A stretch of 36,932 nt of DNA from positions 1-36,932 of the forward strand of contig CAZKGR010000029.1 of assembly GCA_964552465.1 (NCBI GenBank). Direction: 5' to 3'. This DNA comes from BMS3BBIN04 sp964552465 (GTDB taxonomy: Bacteria; Electryoneota; Electryoneia; Electryoneales; Electryoneaceae). The notes beneath the pieces are model-generated. The model worked only from the letters and a program-made list of their open reading frames with translations, had not been told where the DNA came from and did no database searches. Shown here piece after piece: positions 1 through 8,215 of the stretch (positions are counted from its first letter, which is position 1; each line of letters starts with the position of its first letter). The position numbers and the translations under genes were made by a program.

Positions 1-747
1 GATATCGCCTGGTGGGAGAACCTGACAACGTATTTGATGCTGACACCCGGCAGCGATCCAACCATTGTTTCACTTGGTGAGTCCTTCGATTATTCTGTGG
101 ATATTGAGTTTTATGCAGATGAACCTTTCTTCGGTGCGATCTGGAGCGAGGCAATCCTACCCAACGGAAACACCTACGGACCGATCTACGATCTGGATTT
201 CTATTTCGGCACATTGACAAATATTCATGTCGAAGACCTTATCCAGGAAATTCCGCTTTTTGCGCCACTGGGTGACTATGAGTTCGTGCTCAACATCGGT
301 CTCAATTCAGACACTCCCATGTATAGCGATTCCTTCCCATTCACCGTCGTTGAAGCAGGTGCCAGAATTTCTGGCATGAACGATCAGGGTTGGACGTCGT
401 ACGGGCATGAACGTCTGATCTCGTCCGACACAGCAACAGCAGACGCACCGTTGCTGACCGAATATTGGGTGCAGCCGGTCTACCCGAACCCGTTCAACGC
501 GAGTACGATGATCAGTATATCGTTACCGGAAGCTGCCGAGCTGTCGGTGGTGGTTTATAACGTGACCGGGCAAATGGTCGCGGAGCTTGCAAACGGTCAG
601 TACAGCGCCGGTAGTCACGCATTGAAATTCGACGCGTCGAACTTGGCGTCCGGGTTGTATTTCATCCACACCGCGGTGCGGGACACCCGGTTTGACGCAG
701 CAAACCGGGGCACATCACAGATTCAGAAGGTGATGTTGGTGAGGTGA
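1..747 (+). CDS. C-terminal part of a secreted protein with T9SS-type sorting domain (5' truncated by window edge)
   Basis: The reading frame is open from the first base, so the 248 residues seen are the end of a longer protein. Roughly residues 20-120 form a beta-rich module with the pattern W-x-E-A-I-L-P-N-G-x-x-x-G-P, then an I-P-x-x-A-P-x-G-x-Y stretch and a D-S-F-P-F ending; the same module recurs in other exported proteins of this window. The last 90 residues are a Por/T9SS-type sorting domain: YPNPFN near residue 161, a V-V-Y-N-V-T-G-Q core, A-G-S-H, L-A-S-G-L-Y-F and the tail K-V-M-L-V-R. Such domains direct proteins through the outer membrane and are usually removed at the surface. 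The tail carries about ten extra residues before the final strand compared with its neighbours. The function of the missing N-terminal part is unknown. Confidence 0.85.
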   Translation, partial: DIAWWENLTTYLMLTPGSDPTIVSLGESFDYSVDIEFYADEPFFGAIWSEAILPNGNTYGPIYDLDFYFGTLTNIHVEDLIQEIPLFAPLGDYEFVLNIGLNSDTPMYSDSFPFTVVEAGARISGMNDQGWTSYGHERLISSDTATADAPLLTEYWVQPVYPNPFNASTMISISLPEAAELSVVVYNVTGQMVAELANGQYSAGSHALKFDASNLASGLYFIHTAVRDTRFDAANRGTSQIQKVMLVR

Positions 748-881
748 GCCGCGATAGCGCAAAAGACACGGACAATCACGGGCCTGATCGGCTACCGCCT
801 CTCTTCCTCGCGGAGGCGGAGCGGGGTTGCGCGAGAGGGCGGTCATACCCTTATCTTCCGTGTCGTTGTCGATATCTACTC

Positions 882-905
882 TCCCGGTCGCGAACCGGGA
901 TTTTT
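882..905 (+). terminator. Probable intrinsic terminator in the 748-922 gap
   Basis: A 7-bp stem TCCCGGT/ACCGGGA with loop CGCGA is followed at once by five T. It lies 135 bases after the sorting-domain gene and 18 bases before the rpmG start, so it may end the upstream transcript or act as an attenuator in the rpmG leader. A second hairpin without a T run, CCGCCTC/GAGGCGG, lies at 795-819. Confidence 0.55.
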
Positions 906-922
906 GAACGAAGGAGTACAGC

Positions 923-1093
923 ATGGCCGCCAAGGGCGCACGTGAAAAAATCCGGTTGGTATCATCCGCCGGTACCGGTCATTTTTATACGACATTCAAG
1001 AATCGTCGCAACACGACCGGCAAGATGGAGATCAAGAAATATGATCCAACCATCAAAAAGCATGTGATATACAAGGAACACAAGATCGCCTAA
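923..1093 (+). CDS. rpmG: 50S ribosomal protein L33
   Basis: This 56-residue protein starts M-A-A-K-G-A-R-E-K-I and contains the L33 core G-H-F-Y-T-T-F-K-N-R-R-N-T, then K-M-E-I-K-K-Y-D-P and a basic end. L33 is a small protein of the large ribosomal subunit near the E site. The CxxC pairs of the zinc-binding L33 form are absent, so this is the zinc-independent version. The ATG has a strong AAGGAG Shine-Dalgarno six bases upstream. The gene is flanked by hairpin terminators on both sides and so looks monocistronic. In many bacteria rpmG sits next to rpmB or tRNA-Trp/secE; neither is here. Length and motifs fit the family well. Confidence 0.93.
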   Translation: MAAKGAREKIRLVSSAGTGHFYTTFKNRRNTTGKMEIKKYDPTIKKHVIYKEHKIA

Positions 1094-1122
1094 GCTGACC
1101 TGCACCATGTTTTAGTGATCTC

Positions 1123-1147
1123 AAAGCTCCCCTCGGGGAGCTTTTTT
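1123..1147 (+). terminator. Intrinsic terminator of rpmG
   Basis: Stem AAAGCTCCC/GGGAGCTTT with loop CTCG, running into further T residues, 29 bases after the rpmG stop. Confidence 0.9.
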
Positions 1148-1234
1148 GTTGATGCATCGTTGGAAAACCGCGTGCATCCAACTAGCAAATGATTGTCCGA
1201 ACAGGACGCTGATACATACGAGCTGGAGTTTGAG

Positions 1235-1642
1235 ATGGAGCATGTAGGCGGATACGCACACAAGATTAAAACGTCTTTAGCGTTTGATGAGACCATTGAG
1301 AAGTTGACGGAGATACTGCAGAGCGAAGGTTTTGGCGTGTTGACCGAGATCGATGTCGCCGCGACGATGAAAAAGAAGCTGGATGTGGACTACAAGCCTT
1401 ATCGCATTCTCGGCGCGTGCAACCCACCGTTCGCACACAAGTCTCTTGAAGCGGAGAACCTTGTCGGTGTGCTGATGCCGTGCAACGTGGTTGTGTGGGA
1501 CGAGGGTGAATACCGTATTGTTGGTGCGATGGATGCCAGAATGATGAGCATAGTGATCAACAATCAGGCAGTTGCTGAAATTGCTGCAGAGGTCAACGCC
1601 AAGCTTGAATCGGTGCTGACCAAGCTGGAACAGCTCGGGTAG
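1235..1642 (+). CDS. DUF302 family protein
   Basis: The 135-residue protein matches the DUF302 pattern: a-F-D-E-T-I-E-K-L-T-E-I-L near residues 16-28, G-F-G-V-L-T-E-I-D-V near 32-41, the hallmark Y-R-I-L-G-A-C-N-P-P-F-A-H-K-S-L near 54-69, and a V-G-V-L-M-P-C-N-V-V-V strand around 76-86. DUF302 proteins are small cytoplasmic or periplasmic proteins of unknown biochemical role, often near metal, sulfur or redox genes. No signal peptide is seen. The ATG at 1235 is preferred because TGGAG lies six bases upstream; a TTG at 1193 in the same frame would add 14 residues but has no good ribosome binding site. Terminators before and after make it a single-gene unit. Confidence 0.85.
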   Translation: MEHVGGYAHKIKTSLAFDETIEKLTEILQSEGFGVLTEIDVAATMKKKLDVDYKPYRILGACNPPFAHKSLEAENLVGVLMPCNVVVWDEGEYRIVGAMDARMMSIVINNQAVAEIAAEVNAKLESVLTKLEQLG

Positions 1643-1671
1643 ATGGCTGATTGTAGAAACCAAATCCGTTC

Positions 1672-1696
1672 AGCCGTCCTCGTGGACGGCTTTTTT
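1672..1696 (+). terminator. Intrinsic terminator of the DUF302 gene
   Basis: Stem AGCCGTCC/GGACGGCT with TCGT tetraloop and a run of T, 30 bases past the stop codon. Confidence 0.9.
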
Positions 1697-1781
1697 GGTG
1701 CCCTGAGTTCACTGTGACGAGCTGTTGGTTTTGATACGGCGTGAACGTAGGTTTGCTTGAACTGGATTAGTGGGAGATCGA

Positions 1782-2714
1782 ATGCTGGTAGCGGTCGGCA
1801 TATTGGTTGCGGGATTGGTACTGCTCATACTCGGCGGAGAAGGAGCCGTACGCGGCGGGAGCGCGTTGGCGGTACGGTTCAACGTACGTCCGTTCGTCGT
1901 TGGCGCTACAGTGGTTGCGTTCGGGACCTCGGCACCTGAACTGGCTGTAACCTTGACTGCGGCGTTACAAGATAAGCCTGGCCTCGCGCTTGGGAATGTC
2001 GTCGGATCGAACATCGCCAATCTCGGCCTGATCCTCGGCCTGTCAGCATTGATCACCCCGATCATAATGGCGAAGAGGCAGGTCCGTCAGGAGCTGCCGG
2101 TAGTTGTCGGTGTGTTGGCAGCGCTGGTCGTGTTCGCGTGGGACGGATCTGTTAACAGAATTGAAGGAATCGTCCTGCTGATCGGTATGATAGTTGTCAT
2201 CGTACGTACCATCCGGATTTCCCGCGAGGAGTCGAACGGTTCACCGTCTTCATCCAGGGAACATGGCAACCTGTTACCCTCCATTTTGATGGTACTTGGC
2301 GGGCTCCTCGGACTGTTTTTCGGGGGTCAGCTGCTTGTAGATGGCGCAGTTCAGATCGCTGAATTCTGGGGTGTGCCTGACTGGGTGATTGCGGTGGTAA
2401 TCGTTGCAGTCGGTACGAGCATGCCTGAGGTCGCAGCCTCTGTGGTCGCAGCGATTCGTGGGCATGGCGAGATCGCTATTGGCAATGTGATCGGATCGAA
2501 CACGTTCAACGTGCTGCTCGTACTCGGAACAGGATCAACCATCCGTCCGATCAGCGTCAATCTGGACATCAGTGCCGATCTACTTGTGGTCAGCCTGTTT
2601 ACGTTGCTACCAGGAATAACGTTGTTCTTTCAAAGGCGAGTGCCTCGTTGGACTGGCGGTTTGTTGCTGGCGGGATACGTCGCTTACCTCGTGGTGAAGA
2701 TAGTAGTTCGCTAG
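1782..2714 (+). CDS. Calcium/sodium antiporter (YrbG-like, CaCA superfamily)
   Basis: The 310-residue, very hydrophobic protein has the two inverted alpha-repeats of K+-independent Na+/Ca2+ exchangers. Repeat 1 holds V-A-F-G-T-S-A-P-E-L followed by G-N-V-V-G-S-N-I-A-N-L-G-L-I-L-G; repeat 2 holds V-A-V-G-T-S-M-P-E-V followed by G-N-V-I-G-S-N-T-F-N-V-L-L-V-L-G. The acidic P-E residues and the G-S-N asparagines are the expected ion ligands. About ten membrane segments are apparent, with a charged loop around residues 145-160. It should exchange Ca2+ for Na+ or H+ across the inner membrane. The ATG at 1782 has GGAG five bases upstream; an in-frame GTG at 1770 is less likely. Length fits the family. 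No clear operon partner is seen. Confidence 0.92.
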   Translation: MLVAVGILVAGLVLLILGGEGAVRGGSALAVRFNVRPFVVGATVVAFGTSAPELAVTLTAALQDKPGLALGNVVGSNIANLGLILGLSALITPIIMAKRQVRQELPVVVGVLAALVVFAWDGSVNRIEGIVLLIGMIVVIVRTIRISREESNGSPSSSREHGNLLPSILMVLGGLLGLFFGGQLLVDGAVQIAEFWGVPDWVIAVVIVAVGTSMPEVAASVVAAIRGHGEIAIGNVIGSNTFNVLLVLGTGSTIRPISVNLDISADLLVVSLFTLLPGITLFFQRRVPRWTGGLLLAGYVAYLVVKIVVR

Positions 2715-2807
2715 CAGTGCCCCTCTTGCATCTCGGGGTGCGGTCTGGTACTCTACTACATCGAACGGTTGTGGTGACAATTCACCTCCTGAAACTTGGA
2801 AGTTCTA

Positions 2808-3674
2808 ATGCTGATTCGCTGCGTGAAAATCCTCATACAGATTTCTTTGCCGGTGACTGTTCTGCTGATGGTCATTGGCTGTCAGGAAGGCACTACTCCA
2901 GATATTATTACCCCGGTTGACGATCCCGCCGAAGCGATGATTGCGCAAGCTGTGCTGGTTGAAGGGACAATGCTCGCTGCGTTGACCGATCTCCAGAATC
3001 AACTGAATGCAGGTCAAAGCACACTTGATTCGACGCGCTTCCTTTCACAATCGGCAAGCGATGTGTTAACTGGTGTGATTGATAATACAAATGGGGATGT
3101 GTACGCTACGGGGCTTATTAATACGAGCGGAATGATTGTTAATGTTCAACCCGATGAGTTCGGTGATCTGGTCGGAACATTCTGGACTAACCGGCCAGAA
3201 GTTGATGATGCCCTGGCCGAACCGAGCCTGGAGATTGGCGCACCGCTAGAAGTAAATTTGGACTGGACCGTTCTCTACACGCGAACTGTCTACAGTTTAG
3301 GCGCTGTGCACGGTGTACTTTTTGCTATGTTAGACCTTGATTCACTGTTTACACGCAACGTGGAATTTGCCGGAATTGACACCGTGGCGGATCGCGAATT
3401 TTTCGCACTTGATCAAAATGGAACGATTCTGTTTTCTACCATCGAAGGATACTCGGGATCCATATTCACTGATTCACAGACCTACACAGAAGATCAGGTT
3501 TCAGTTGCTGAATCAATGGTTTCTCCAGACAGCCTGCAAGGAAGCTCCACACTGGACTTGTCCAATTCGCCTGGTGGTGAGGGCGACCGTTATCTGGGCT
3601 GGGTACACATGCCGCTGGTAAATAGCCGGTTCTGGGTGTTGGCAGCTAGCTTGCCAGTGGAGGACACTGATTGA
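2808..3674 (+). CDS. Lipoprotein with Cache/PDC-like sensor domain
   Basis: The 288-residue product starts with a lipoprotein signal peptide ending in L-L-M-V-I-G-C (lipidated Cys25). The region from about 35 to 285 resembles an extracytoplasmic Cache-type fold: a helical start (A-V-L-V-E-G-T-M-L-A-A-L-T-D-L-Q-N), then a strand D-V-Y-A-T-G-L-I-N-T-S-G, an M-L-D-L-D-S-L-F connector and a second half with F-F-A-L-D-Q-N-G-T-I-L-F-S-T-I-E-G-Y-S-G-S-I-F. Cache domains normally bind small ligands on receptors, but no transmembrane or output domain follows, so this would be a stand-alone lipoprotein. The domain call is by pattern only. The ATG has GGAAG five bases upstream. The stop codon overlaps the next start (TGATG), implying coupled translation. 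Confidence 0.65.
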   Translation: MLIRCVKILIQISLPVTVLLMVIGCQEGTTPDIITPVDDPAEAMIAQAVLVEGTMLAALTDLQNQLNAGQSTLDSTRFLSQSASDVLTGVIDNTNGDVYATGLINTSGMIVNVQPDEFGDLVGTFWTNRPEVDDALAEPSLEIGAPLEVNLDWTVLYTRTVYSLGAVHGVLFAMLDLDSLFTRNVEFAGIDTVADREFFALDQNGTILFSTIEGYSGSIFTDSQTYTEDQVSVAESMVSPDSLQGSSTLDLSNSPGGEGDRYLGWVHMPLVNSRFWVLAASLPVEDTD

Positions 3675-4159
3675 TGCTTACAAAATTGACGGTAATTCTC
3701 GCCATTGCGATGCTGTTGATGGGATGCGGATCGGCACCTGAAAACTCCGGAACGGCAGGTGAAGCGGCTGATGGCGGCAACCCTGACCTACAATCATCCA
3801 GTTCACAAGCCATCCCGATCGAAGATCTCCCTCCAGACTTTCAACTCTGGTCTGATGGGACAACATTTGACGATTCTACCAGACAGATGGTTCTCTCTCT
3901 TAGATCATTCGCATTGGATGCGATTATCGAACGTGCTCGCGCGTCCTATAGTCCCGACCTGTCGGGAATGGTCAATGTGCGAATGGTCATCGAACCGGAC
4001 GGCTCAATCAGTTCGGTCGGATTGATCGATGATGAGTGGAGTGATCCTCTCGCGACATCATTGACAGACAGCATTCTATATACTATTGAACTTTGGACTT
4101 TCCCGCCGGGACTGGAACGTCCGCTCGCGCTCGAACAACCATTCAGATTTCATCCCTGA
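3674..4159 (+). CDS. Lipoprotein with AgmX/TonB C-terminal-like domain
   Basis: The 161-residue protein has a lipobox L-L-M-G-C (Cys18), a low-complexity Ser/Gly/Ala linker to about residue 60, and a C-terminal domain from about 75. That domain holds D-L-S-G-M-V-N-V-R-M-V-I-E-P-D-G-S-I-S-S-V, then L-T-D-S-I-L-Y-T-I-E-L-W-T-F-P-P-G and a last strand P-F-R-F-H-P. The order V-R-x-x-I-x-P-D-G-x-I-x-S-V, W-x-F-P-P, P-F-x-F is that of the AgmX/PglI C-terminal or TonB-C fold. TonB proteins are inner-membrane anchored; a lipid anchor instead points to a different role. The start overlaps the upstream Cache-like gene by one base, with GGAGG ten bases upstream, so the two products likely act together. 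Confidence 0.7.
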   Translation: MLTKLTVILAIAMLLMGCGSAPENSGTAGEAADGGNPDLQSSSSQAIPIEDLPPDFQLWSDGTTFDDSTRQMVLSLRSFALDAIIERARASYSPDLSGMVNVRMVIEPDGSISSVGLIDDEWSDPLATSLTDSILYTIELWTFPPGLERPLALEQPFRFHP

Positions 4160-4337
4160 GTTACTCGCGCTCTCGTGCTGATAATTCGGTATTGAGTAAT
4201 TGCGTTGTGAAACCATAATCGCTCACTCCTGTGCTTATACTTTGTTTGCCAGTGGATTCTGCCTGGTTTGAGCGCTGGCGTTCAGAAATTATCTGCCCTG
4301 CTGCTAGACGAAAAGGGACTACTTGAAGGGGTATGTC

Positions 4338-6089
4338 ATGCGAAGACTGATTTACTTGTTGACGCTACTAATGTTGGTGAGCTCAGCGCAAGCGACTGTA
4401 TTCACACTTAACCCAGATGGCACAGGCGATTTTGCCGACATCCAGACCGCGATTTATTCATGCGAAGATGGAGATACCATTCAGCTGACAGATGGTGTCT
4501 TTTCTGGCGCGGGTAATATGAACATCGATTTCCTGGGTCGAGATATCACATTGTGCTCGGTGAGCGGGAATCCGGAAGCATGCATTCTCGACATAATGGG
4601 CATTCATGGAAACGGGATTACTGAGCAGGGTCTGTTATTCCAGAATGGTGAAACATCCGCCATGCAGATCAAGGACATAACCATTCAAAATGCTGATGGA
4701 GACGGTCCTTGACCGGCTTGCTATGGCGGAGCGGCGTTCTGCCTGGACACTTCACCAACCTTTGAAAATGTTCGTTTCATCAACAACTACGCCTCGGATG
4801 GCGGAGCGGTTTTTGCCGAAGGCGACAACGCTCACCCCGTTTTCATCAACTGCCAGTTCATTGGCAATCACTCTGGTCATGGCGCGGCAGCTGAAATCTC
4901 GTCAGCTTCGGCGACATTTGAGCATTGTGTGTTCGATGGCAACTACACCACCTACGGATTAGGTTCAGCGATCTATTCGTTTTCAGGGACAGAGCTGAAC
5001 ATCATTTGTTCGACCTTTGCGAATCATGAGCCAGCTGGCAGTCCTGTGCTGTATCTATTCCAGACAAACGCTATGCTGACCAGCTCGATCATTGCATTCA
5101 ACACCTGCACGTACCCAGTTGAAAATGACTGGGGTTCAGTATCGGCTGCGTATCTCGATGTCTTCGGAAACTCCGGGGGTAACTATGTGGGCGGCTTGCA
5201 AGGTCAGGAAGGTATTCTTGGTAACTTTTCCGAAGATCCTTTGTTCGTGAACCACCCATTTGGTGATCTCCATCTTACTGAGGATTCACCCTGCATCGAC
5301 GCTGGAGATCCGCTGCTACCTTATGATCCCGATAACACTGTATCGGACGTTGGTGCATATTACTACGACCAGAGTTTCTCACCGTTGAGTCTCGTTGTCG
5401 AAACTATGTACGATCCGTGGTTACTTCCACCGAGTGGTGGTATAGTCGAGTTTTCTGCATTGATAGTGAACAACACTGACCAGACCGTGTCATTTGATGG
5501 TTGGACGATGATTACCCTTCCCGATGGCAGTGTCTTTGGTCCGCTAATGAGTGCACATCCCACACTGTTGCCATACGCTGAGCTGTTCGTTGAATCGTTG
5601 TCACAGATGATCCCGGATTGGGCTCCGGAAGGAGATTATACGCTCACAGCTAATGTGGGCATCTTCCCGAGTTTCATCGTCGATTCAGGCGAGATTTTCA
5701 TCACCAAGATGATCCGTAATAGCGGCACACCGGAACGAGTTGGTAGTGTGGAGGAATGGTCCACGCTCGCAAGTGGTTGGAACACAACCACGGAGTTTGT
5801 CGTCGAGCAATCGGATCTGCCGCAAACGTTTGCACTGGGAAATGCCTATCCGAATCCATTCAACGCGACGACGACGTTGTCGCTGACACTTCCCGAGACA
5901 CGGCAGGTTGAAGTCACACTGGTCGATGTGCTCGGACGTCAGGTAATGACTGTGCTGAACGGTATGCAGTCAGCTGGTACACATCAGTTAACCATTGATG
6001 GTAGCCGGCTCGCGTCCGGGATGTACCTGCTGCGAGCATCTGTTGATGGCTACAGCGACCTGGTCCAGAAGATTGTGTTGATGAGGTAG
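4338..6089 (+). pseudogene. Secreted parallel beta-helix protein with T9SS-type sorting domain, interrupted by one in-frame TGA
   Basis: The frame starting at ATG 4338 (AAGGGG six bases upstream) encodes a signal peptide ending A-Q-A and a right-handed beta-helix: G-D-F-A-D-I-Q-T-A-I near residue 32 and G-D-T-I-Q-L near 47. A TGA at 4710-4712 breaks it. The same frame continues without a shift, and the next coils (F-E-N-V-R-F-I-N-N-Y-A-S-D-G-G-A, P-V-F-I-N-C-Q-F-I-G-N-H-S-G-H-G-A-A) carry on the helix. After it come C-I-D-A-G-D-P, the recurring beta module (W-T-M-I-T-L-P-D-G-S-V-F-G-P) and a complete sorting domain (YPNPFN, L-A-S-G-M-Y-L, I-V-L-M-R). So one base change separates this from an intact gene of 583 codons. 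It may be a recent nonsense mutation or a sequence error. Confidence 0.8.
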
Positions 6090-6119
6090 TCAGAGCATTG
6101 AGCGATTGCTGAGAATACG

Positions 6120-6153
6120 AACTGCCACGGACATCGAGTCCGTGGCAGTTTTG
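6120..6153 (+). terminator. Intrinsic terminator after the beta-helix gene
   Basis: A 13-bp stem AACTGCCACGGAC/GTCCGTGGCAGTT with loop ATCGA, then TT. It stands between converging genes and, being symmetric, may also serve the acetyltransferase gene on the other strand. Confidence 0.85.
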
Positions 6154-6191
6154 CTCAACCTGAAATTGGCTGGGGACCAGTCAGAATTGAC

Positions 6192-6650
6192 TTAGTCCCT
6201 GGTGTATTTGTCCGGATCGTATTTCTGCATGTAATGATCGGTGTGATCCAGCGGTGTGAACCCATGGCGGGTGTACAAGGAGTGTGCGTCTTCTGTGGCA
6301 AGAATCCAACGTCGGACTGGTTCAAACATGGGGTACGCCAGCACCTCTTCAACGATCCACTTGCCCAGCCCTTTGCCCTGATAATCCTCCAACACGAACA
6401 CATCCATCAGGTACGCGATAGCGCTCAAATCGGACAGCACGCGGGCAAATCCGATCTGTTTCAGGTTCCCATCCGATTCTTCCTCATACAATCCGAAGCA
6501 GTACGAGTTCTCGAGCACACGTTGCACACGCGGCTTCTTGATCCCTTCCGCCCAGTAGCTGCGTGTGAGAAATCCATGAATGACATCCACATCGAGCAGC
6601 GCGGGATCATCACTGAACAGGAAGGGTGGCTTTTCTTTCGTCAATGACAT
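6192..6650 (-). CDS. GNAT family N-acetyltransferase
   Basis: The 152-residue protein has the layout of small GNAT acetyltransferases. It holds V-I-H-G-F-L-T-R-S-Y-W-A-E-G-I near residue 22, C-F-G-L-Y near 46, G-F-A-R-V-L-S-D near 60, the acetyl-CoA motif A-Y-L-M-D-V-F-V-L-E-D-Y-Q-G-K-G-L-G-K-W at 72-91, and R-W-I-L-A-T-E-D-A-H-S-L-Y-T-R-H-G-F at 105-122. The Q-G-K-G-L-G loop is the pyrophosphate-binding site. The substrate is unknown; the sub-family that begins with an R-S-Y-W-A box is common in bacteria and unassigned. The ATG at 6650 fits the family start; seven more residues would come from a TTG at 6671. It faces the beta-helix gene and shares no operon. Confidence 0.9.
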   Translation of the reverse strand: MSLTKEKPPFLFSDDPALLDVDVIHGFLTRSYWAEGIKKPRVQRVLENSYCFGLYEEESDGNLKQIGFARVLSDLSAIAYLMDVFVLEDYQGKGLGKWIVEEVLAYPMFEPVRRWILATEDAHSLYTRHGFTPLDHTDHYMQKYDPDKYTRD

Positions 6651-7097
6651 GATAATCTCGATCGTTAGCAACTCGTAGCCTCATCACAGGAATAAATGTA
6701 GCTCAGCAACAAATATCATAGTAGATATTGAGTCAGATACGTGCCTTTCGCCTCTCTAAAAAGTTCCGGTCTGACCTTGCACGAGACTGTGACTGATTTC
6801 TGATAGAGTACGTGTCGCAAGGCATTGCATCAGTATACTAGTTGGAAGCAACATGTTGGTCCTAATTAATAACAACCTTTGAATCGATCAATATTCGAAA
6901 TAGTTTGAAATAAAAGAGATCCATAGTTAGTTTGATTGTTTATTGTATTATCATAATAAAACAACTATTACGGACAAGAACCAAAGTCTTCGAAATAATT
7001 GTTTGAATATTATTAATATATTTCCTTTGCTTGCAAAGTAGTTTAACCAATAATATCTTCTTTTTGAACCATGGGGACAACAGGATGGGGGAAAAAG
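6651..7097. other. AT-rich intergenic region between divergent genes
   Basis: About 450 bases separate the acetyltransferase gene (minus) from the first of three tandem paralogs (plus). The stretch from roughly 6880 to 7060 is markedly more AT-rich than its surroundings. No ORF or RNA gene is recognisable. It should hold both divergent promoters. Confidence 0.6.
7027..7056 (+). promoter_or_regulatory. Candidate promoter of the first tandem paralog
   Basis: TTGCTT and TAATAT separated by 18 bases make a passable sigma70-type pair about 40 bases upstream of the start. The TTGCTTGCA that contains the -35 box recurs at 8371-8379 ahead of the second paralog. Confidence 0.3.
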
Positions 7098-8141
7098 ATG
7101 CGAAAGATATCCGTAGTATTGTGCGCGGTGACCGTGTTGCTGGCTATCAATCCAATGCACGCAACTGCGCAAAACATATACATCCTGCAAAGTACGGCGA
7201 CGCCCGGTCTTGACACGGAATGGCAAAATGTAGTGACCGGTTTGGGTTACACCGCGATTAGCTTAACGTATTCCAATCTGGCGACTGCGATATGGCACAC
7301 TGGTGATGCATTGATTATCACAGATCCAAATATAGCCTACACTGCTTTTGACTATATCCACATAAATGATGGAATGGTGGCAGGAGTATCGATCTATGTT
7401 CAATGTAACGAAGATCCGGGTAGTGATTTGAACTTGATCTTTGAGGCATTGACGGTAACCACTGGCGCGACCTTTTCCTGGGTGGGATCGATCATGGGTA
7501 CACTGGATGCAAAAGTAATGGGTCCAGTAGCGGCCCAGTTCAACGATCGAGTTCCGCAACTCACCATGTACGACGCTTGTAAGGGCGACAATTCTGGTGC
7601 ATATGACGGTGTCGTCCAAAGTATTTGTTTCGGTCCCTTTAAAGTCGGGTTCCTGTACCACGATCCAGCTTATCCCGGATACGGACTTGTAGCGACAAAC
7701 ACTGATCATGAGTGGATTCTTCCTTATGGCCCAGACGTCGACCTCATGGAGAACTACATTGAAATATTGCTGGCCAATACTGAGTTAAGCCACTTCGCCA
7801 GGTTTATTTCACCAGTGGGCTTTACAACAATACCAGCAACTGGTGGAACAATCACCTACGATTTGAAATTAGGAAATGCCGGTACTGGTGGTGTATTCCC
7901 GACCACAGTGTGGGTACGGACGTTTGTTCCATCGGGCAGTGTGCTATCCTGGTATTCTCTTGGCCCAACCACCATTACACTGCCAGCAGGAACAGTTGTT
8001 GGACCAATTACACGCAATATTCCAGTACCACCTTGGGCTCCGCCGGGTGCATATTTTGTGCAAGCGATGATGGCAGACACATACCCCGGATTTACGATTG
8101 TGTATGACACAGATAGTTTCAAGGTAGTGAAGCTCCCTTGA
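7098..8141 (+). CDS. Secreted protein of an unrecognised family (tandem paralog 1, no sorting domain)
   Basis: The 347-residue product starts with a signal peptide ending near A-T-A-Q. Residues about 25-240 are shared with the next two genes: a first strand N-I-Y-I-L-Q-S, D-T-E-W-Q-N-V-V-T-G-L-G-Y, D-A-L-I-I-T-D-P-N-I-A-Y, G-V-S-I-Y-V-Q-C-N-E-D-P, T-F-S-W-V-G, N-T-D-H-E-W-I-L-P and L-M-E-N-Y-I-E-I-L-L. The alternating strand-helix order is like a glutamine-amidotransferase/ThuA-type Rossmann fold, which is an inference. Residues 245-347 form the recurring beta module, ending D-S-F-K-V-V-K-L-P. Unlike its neighbours it stops there and has no YPNPFN sorting domain, so it may be periplasmic or delivered otherwise. 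ATG 7098 has GGGGG six bases upstream; an in-frame ATG lies at 7071. Confidence 0.8.
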   Translation: MRKISVVLCAVTVLLAINPMHATAQNIYILQSTATPGLDTEWQNVVTGLGYTAISLTYSNLATAIWHTGDALIITDPNIAYTAFDYIHINDGMVAGVSIYVQCNEDPGSDLNLIFEALTVTTGATFSWVGSIMGTLDAKVMGPVAAQFNDRVPQLTMYDACKGDNSGAYDGVVQSICFGPFKVGFLYHDPAYPGYGLVATNTDHEWILPYGPDVDLMENYIEILLANTELSHFARFISPVGFTTIPATGGTITYDLKLGNAGTGGVFPTTVWVRTFVPSGSVLSWYSLGPTTITLPAGTVVGPITRNIPVPPWAPPGAYFVQAMMADTYPGFTIVYDTDSFKVVKLP

Positions 8142-8215
8142 TCACAAAATTCAACTCATTGCATGTTGTTAGAAACTGATTATTTAATTGTTCAATCCGA
8201 TTTCCCACGAAGATC

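Noticed and set aside
882..900. TCGCGAACC stem as a tRNA T-arm
   Set aside because: There is no acceptor, D or anticodon arm at the right spacing; it is a simple hairpin with a T run.
744..1067. ORF of 107 codons overlapping the rpmG region
   Set aside because: It is out of frame with the clear rpmG gene, crosses a terminator hairpin and has no homology-like features.
4710..4712. TGA read as selenocysteine or as a reassigned codon
   Set aside because: TGA ends several other genes here, no convincing SECIS-like hairpin follows, and a beta-helix surface protein is not a known selenoprotein type.
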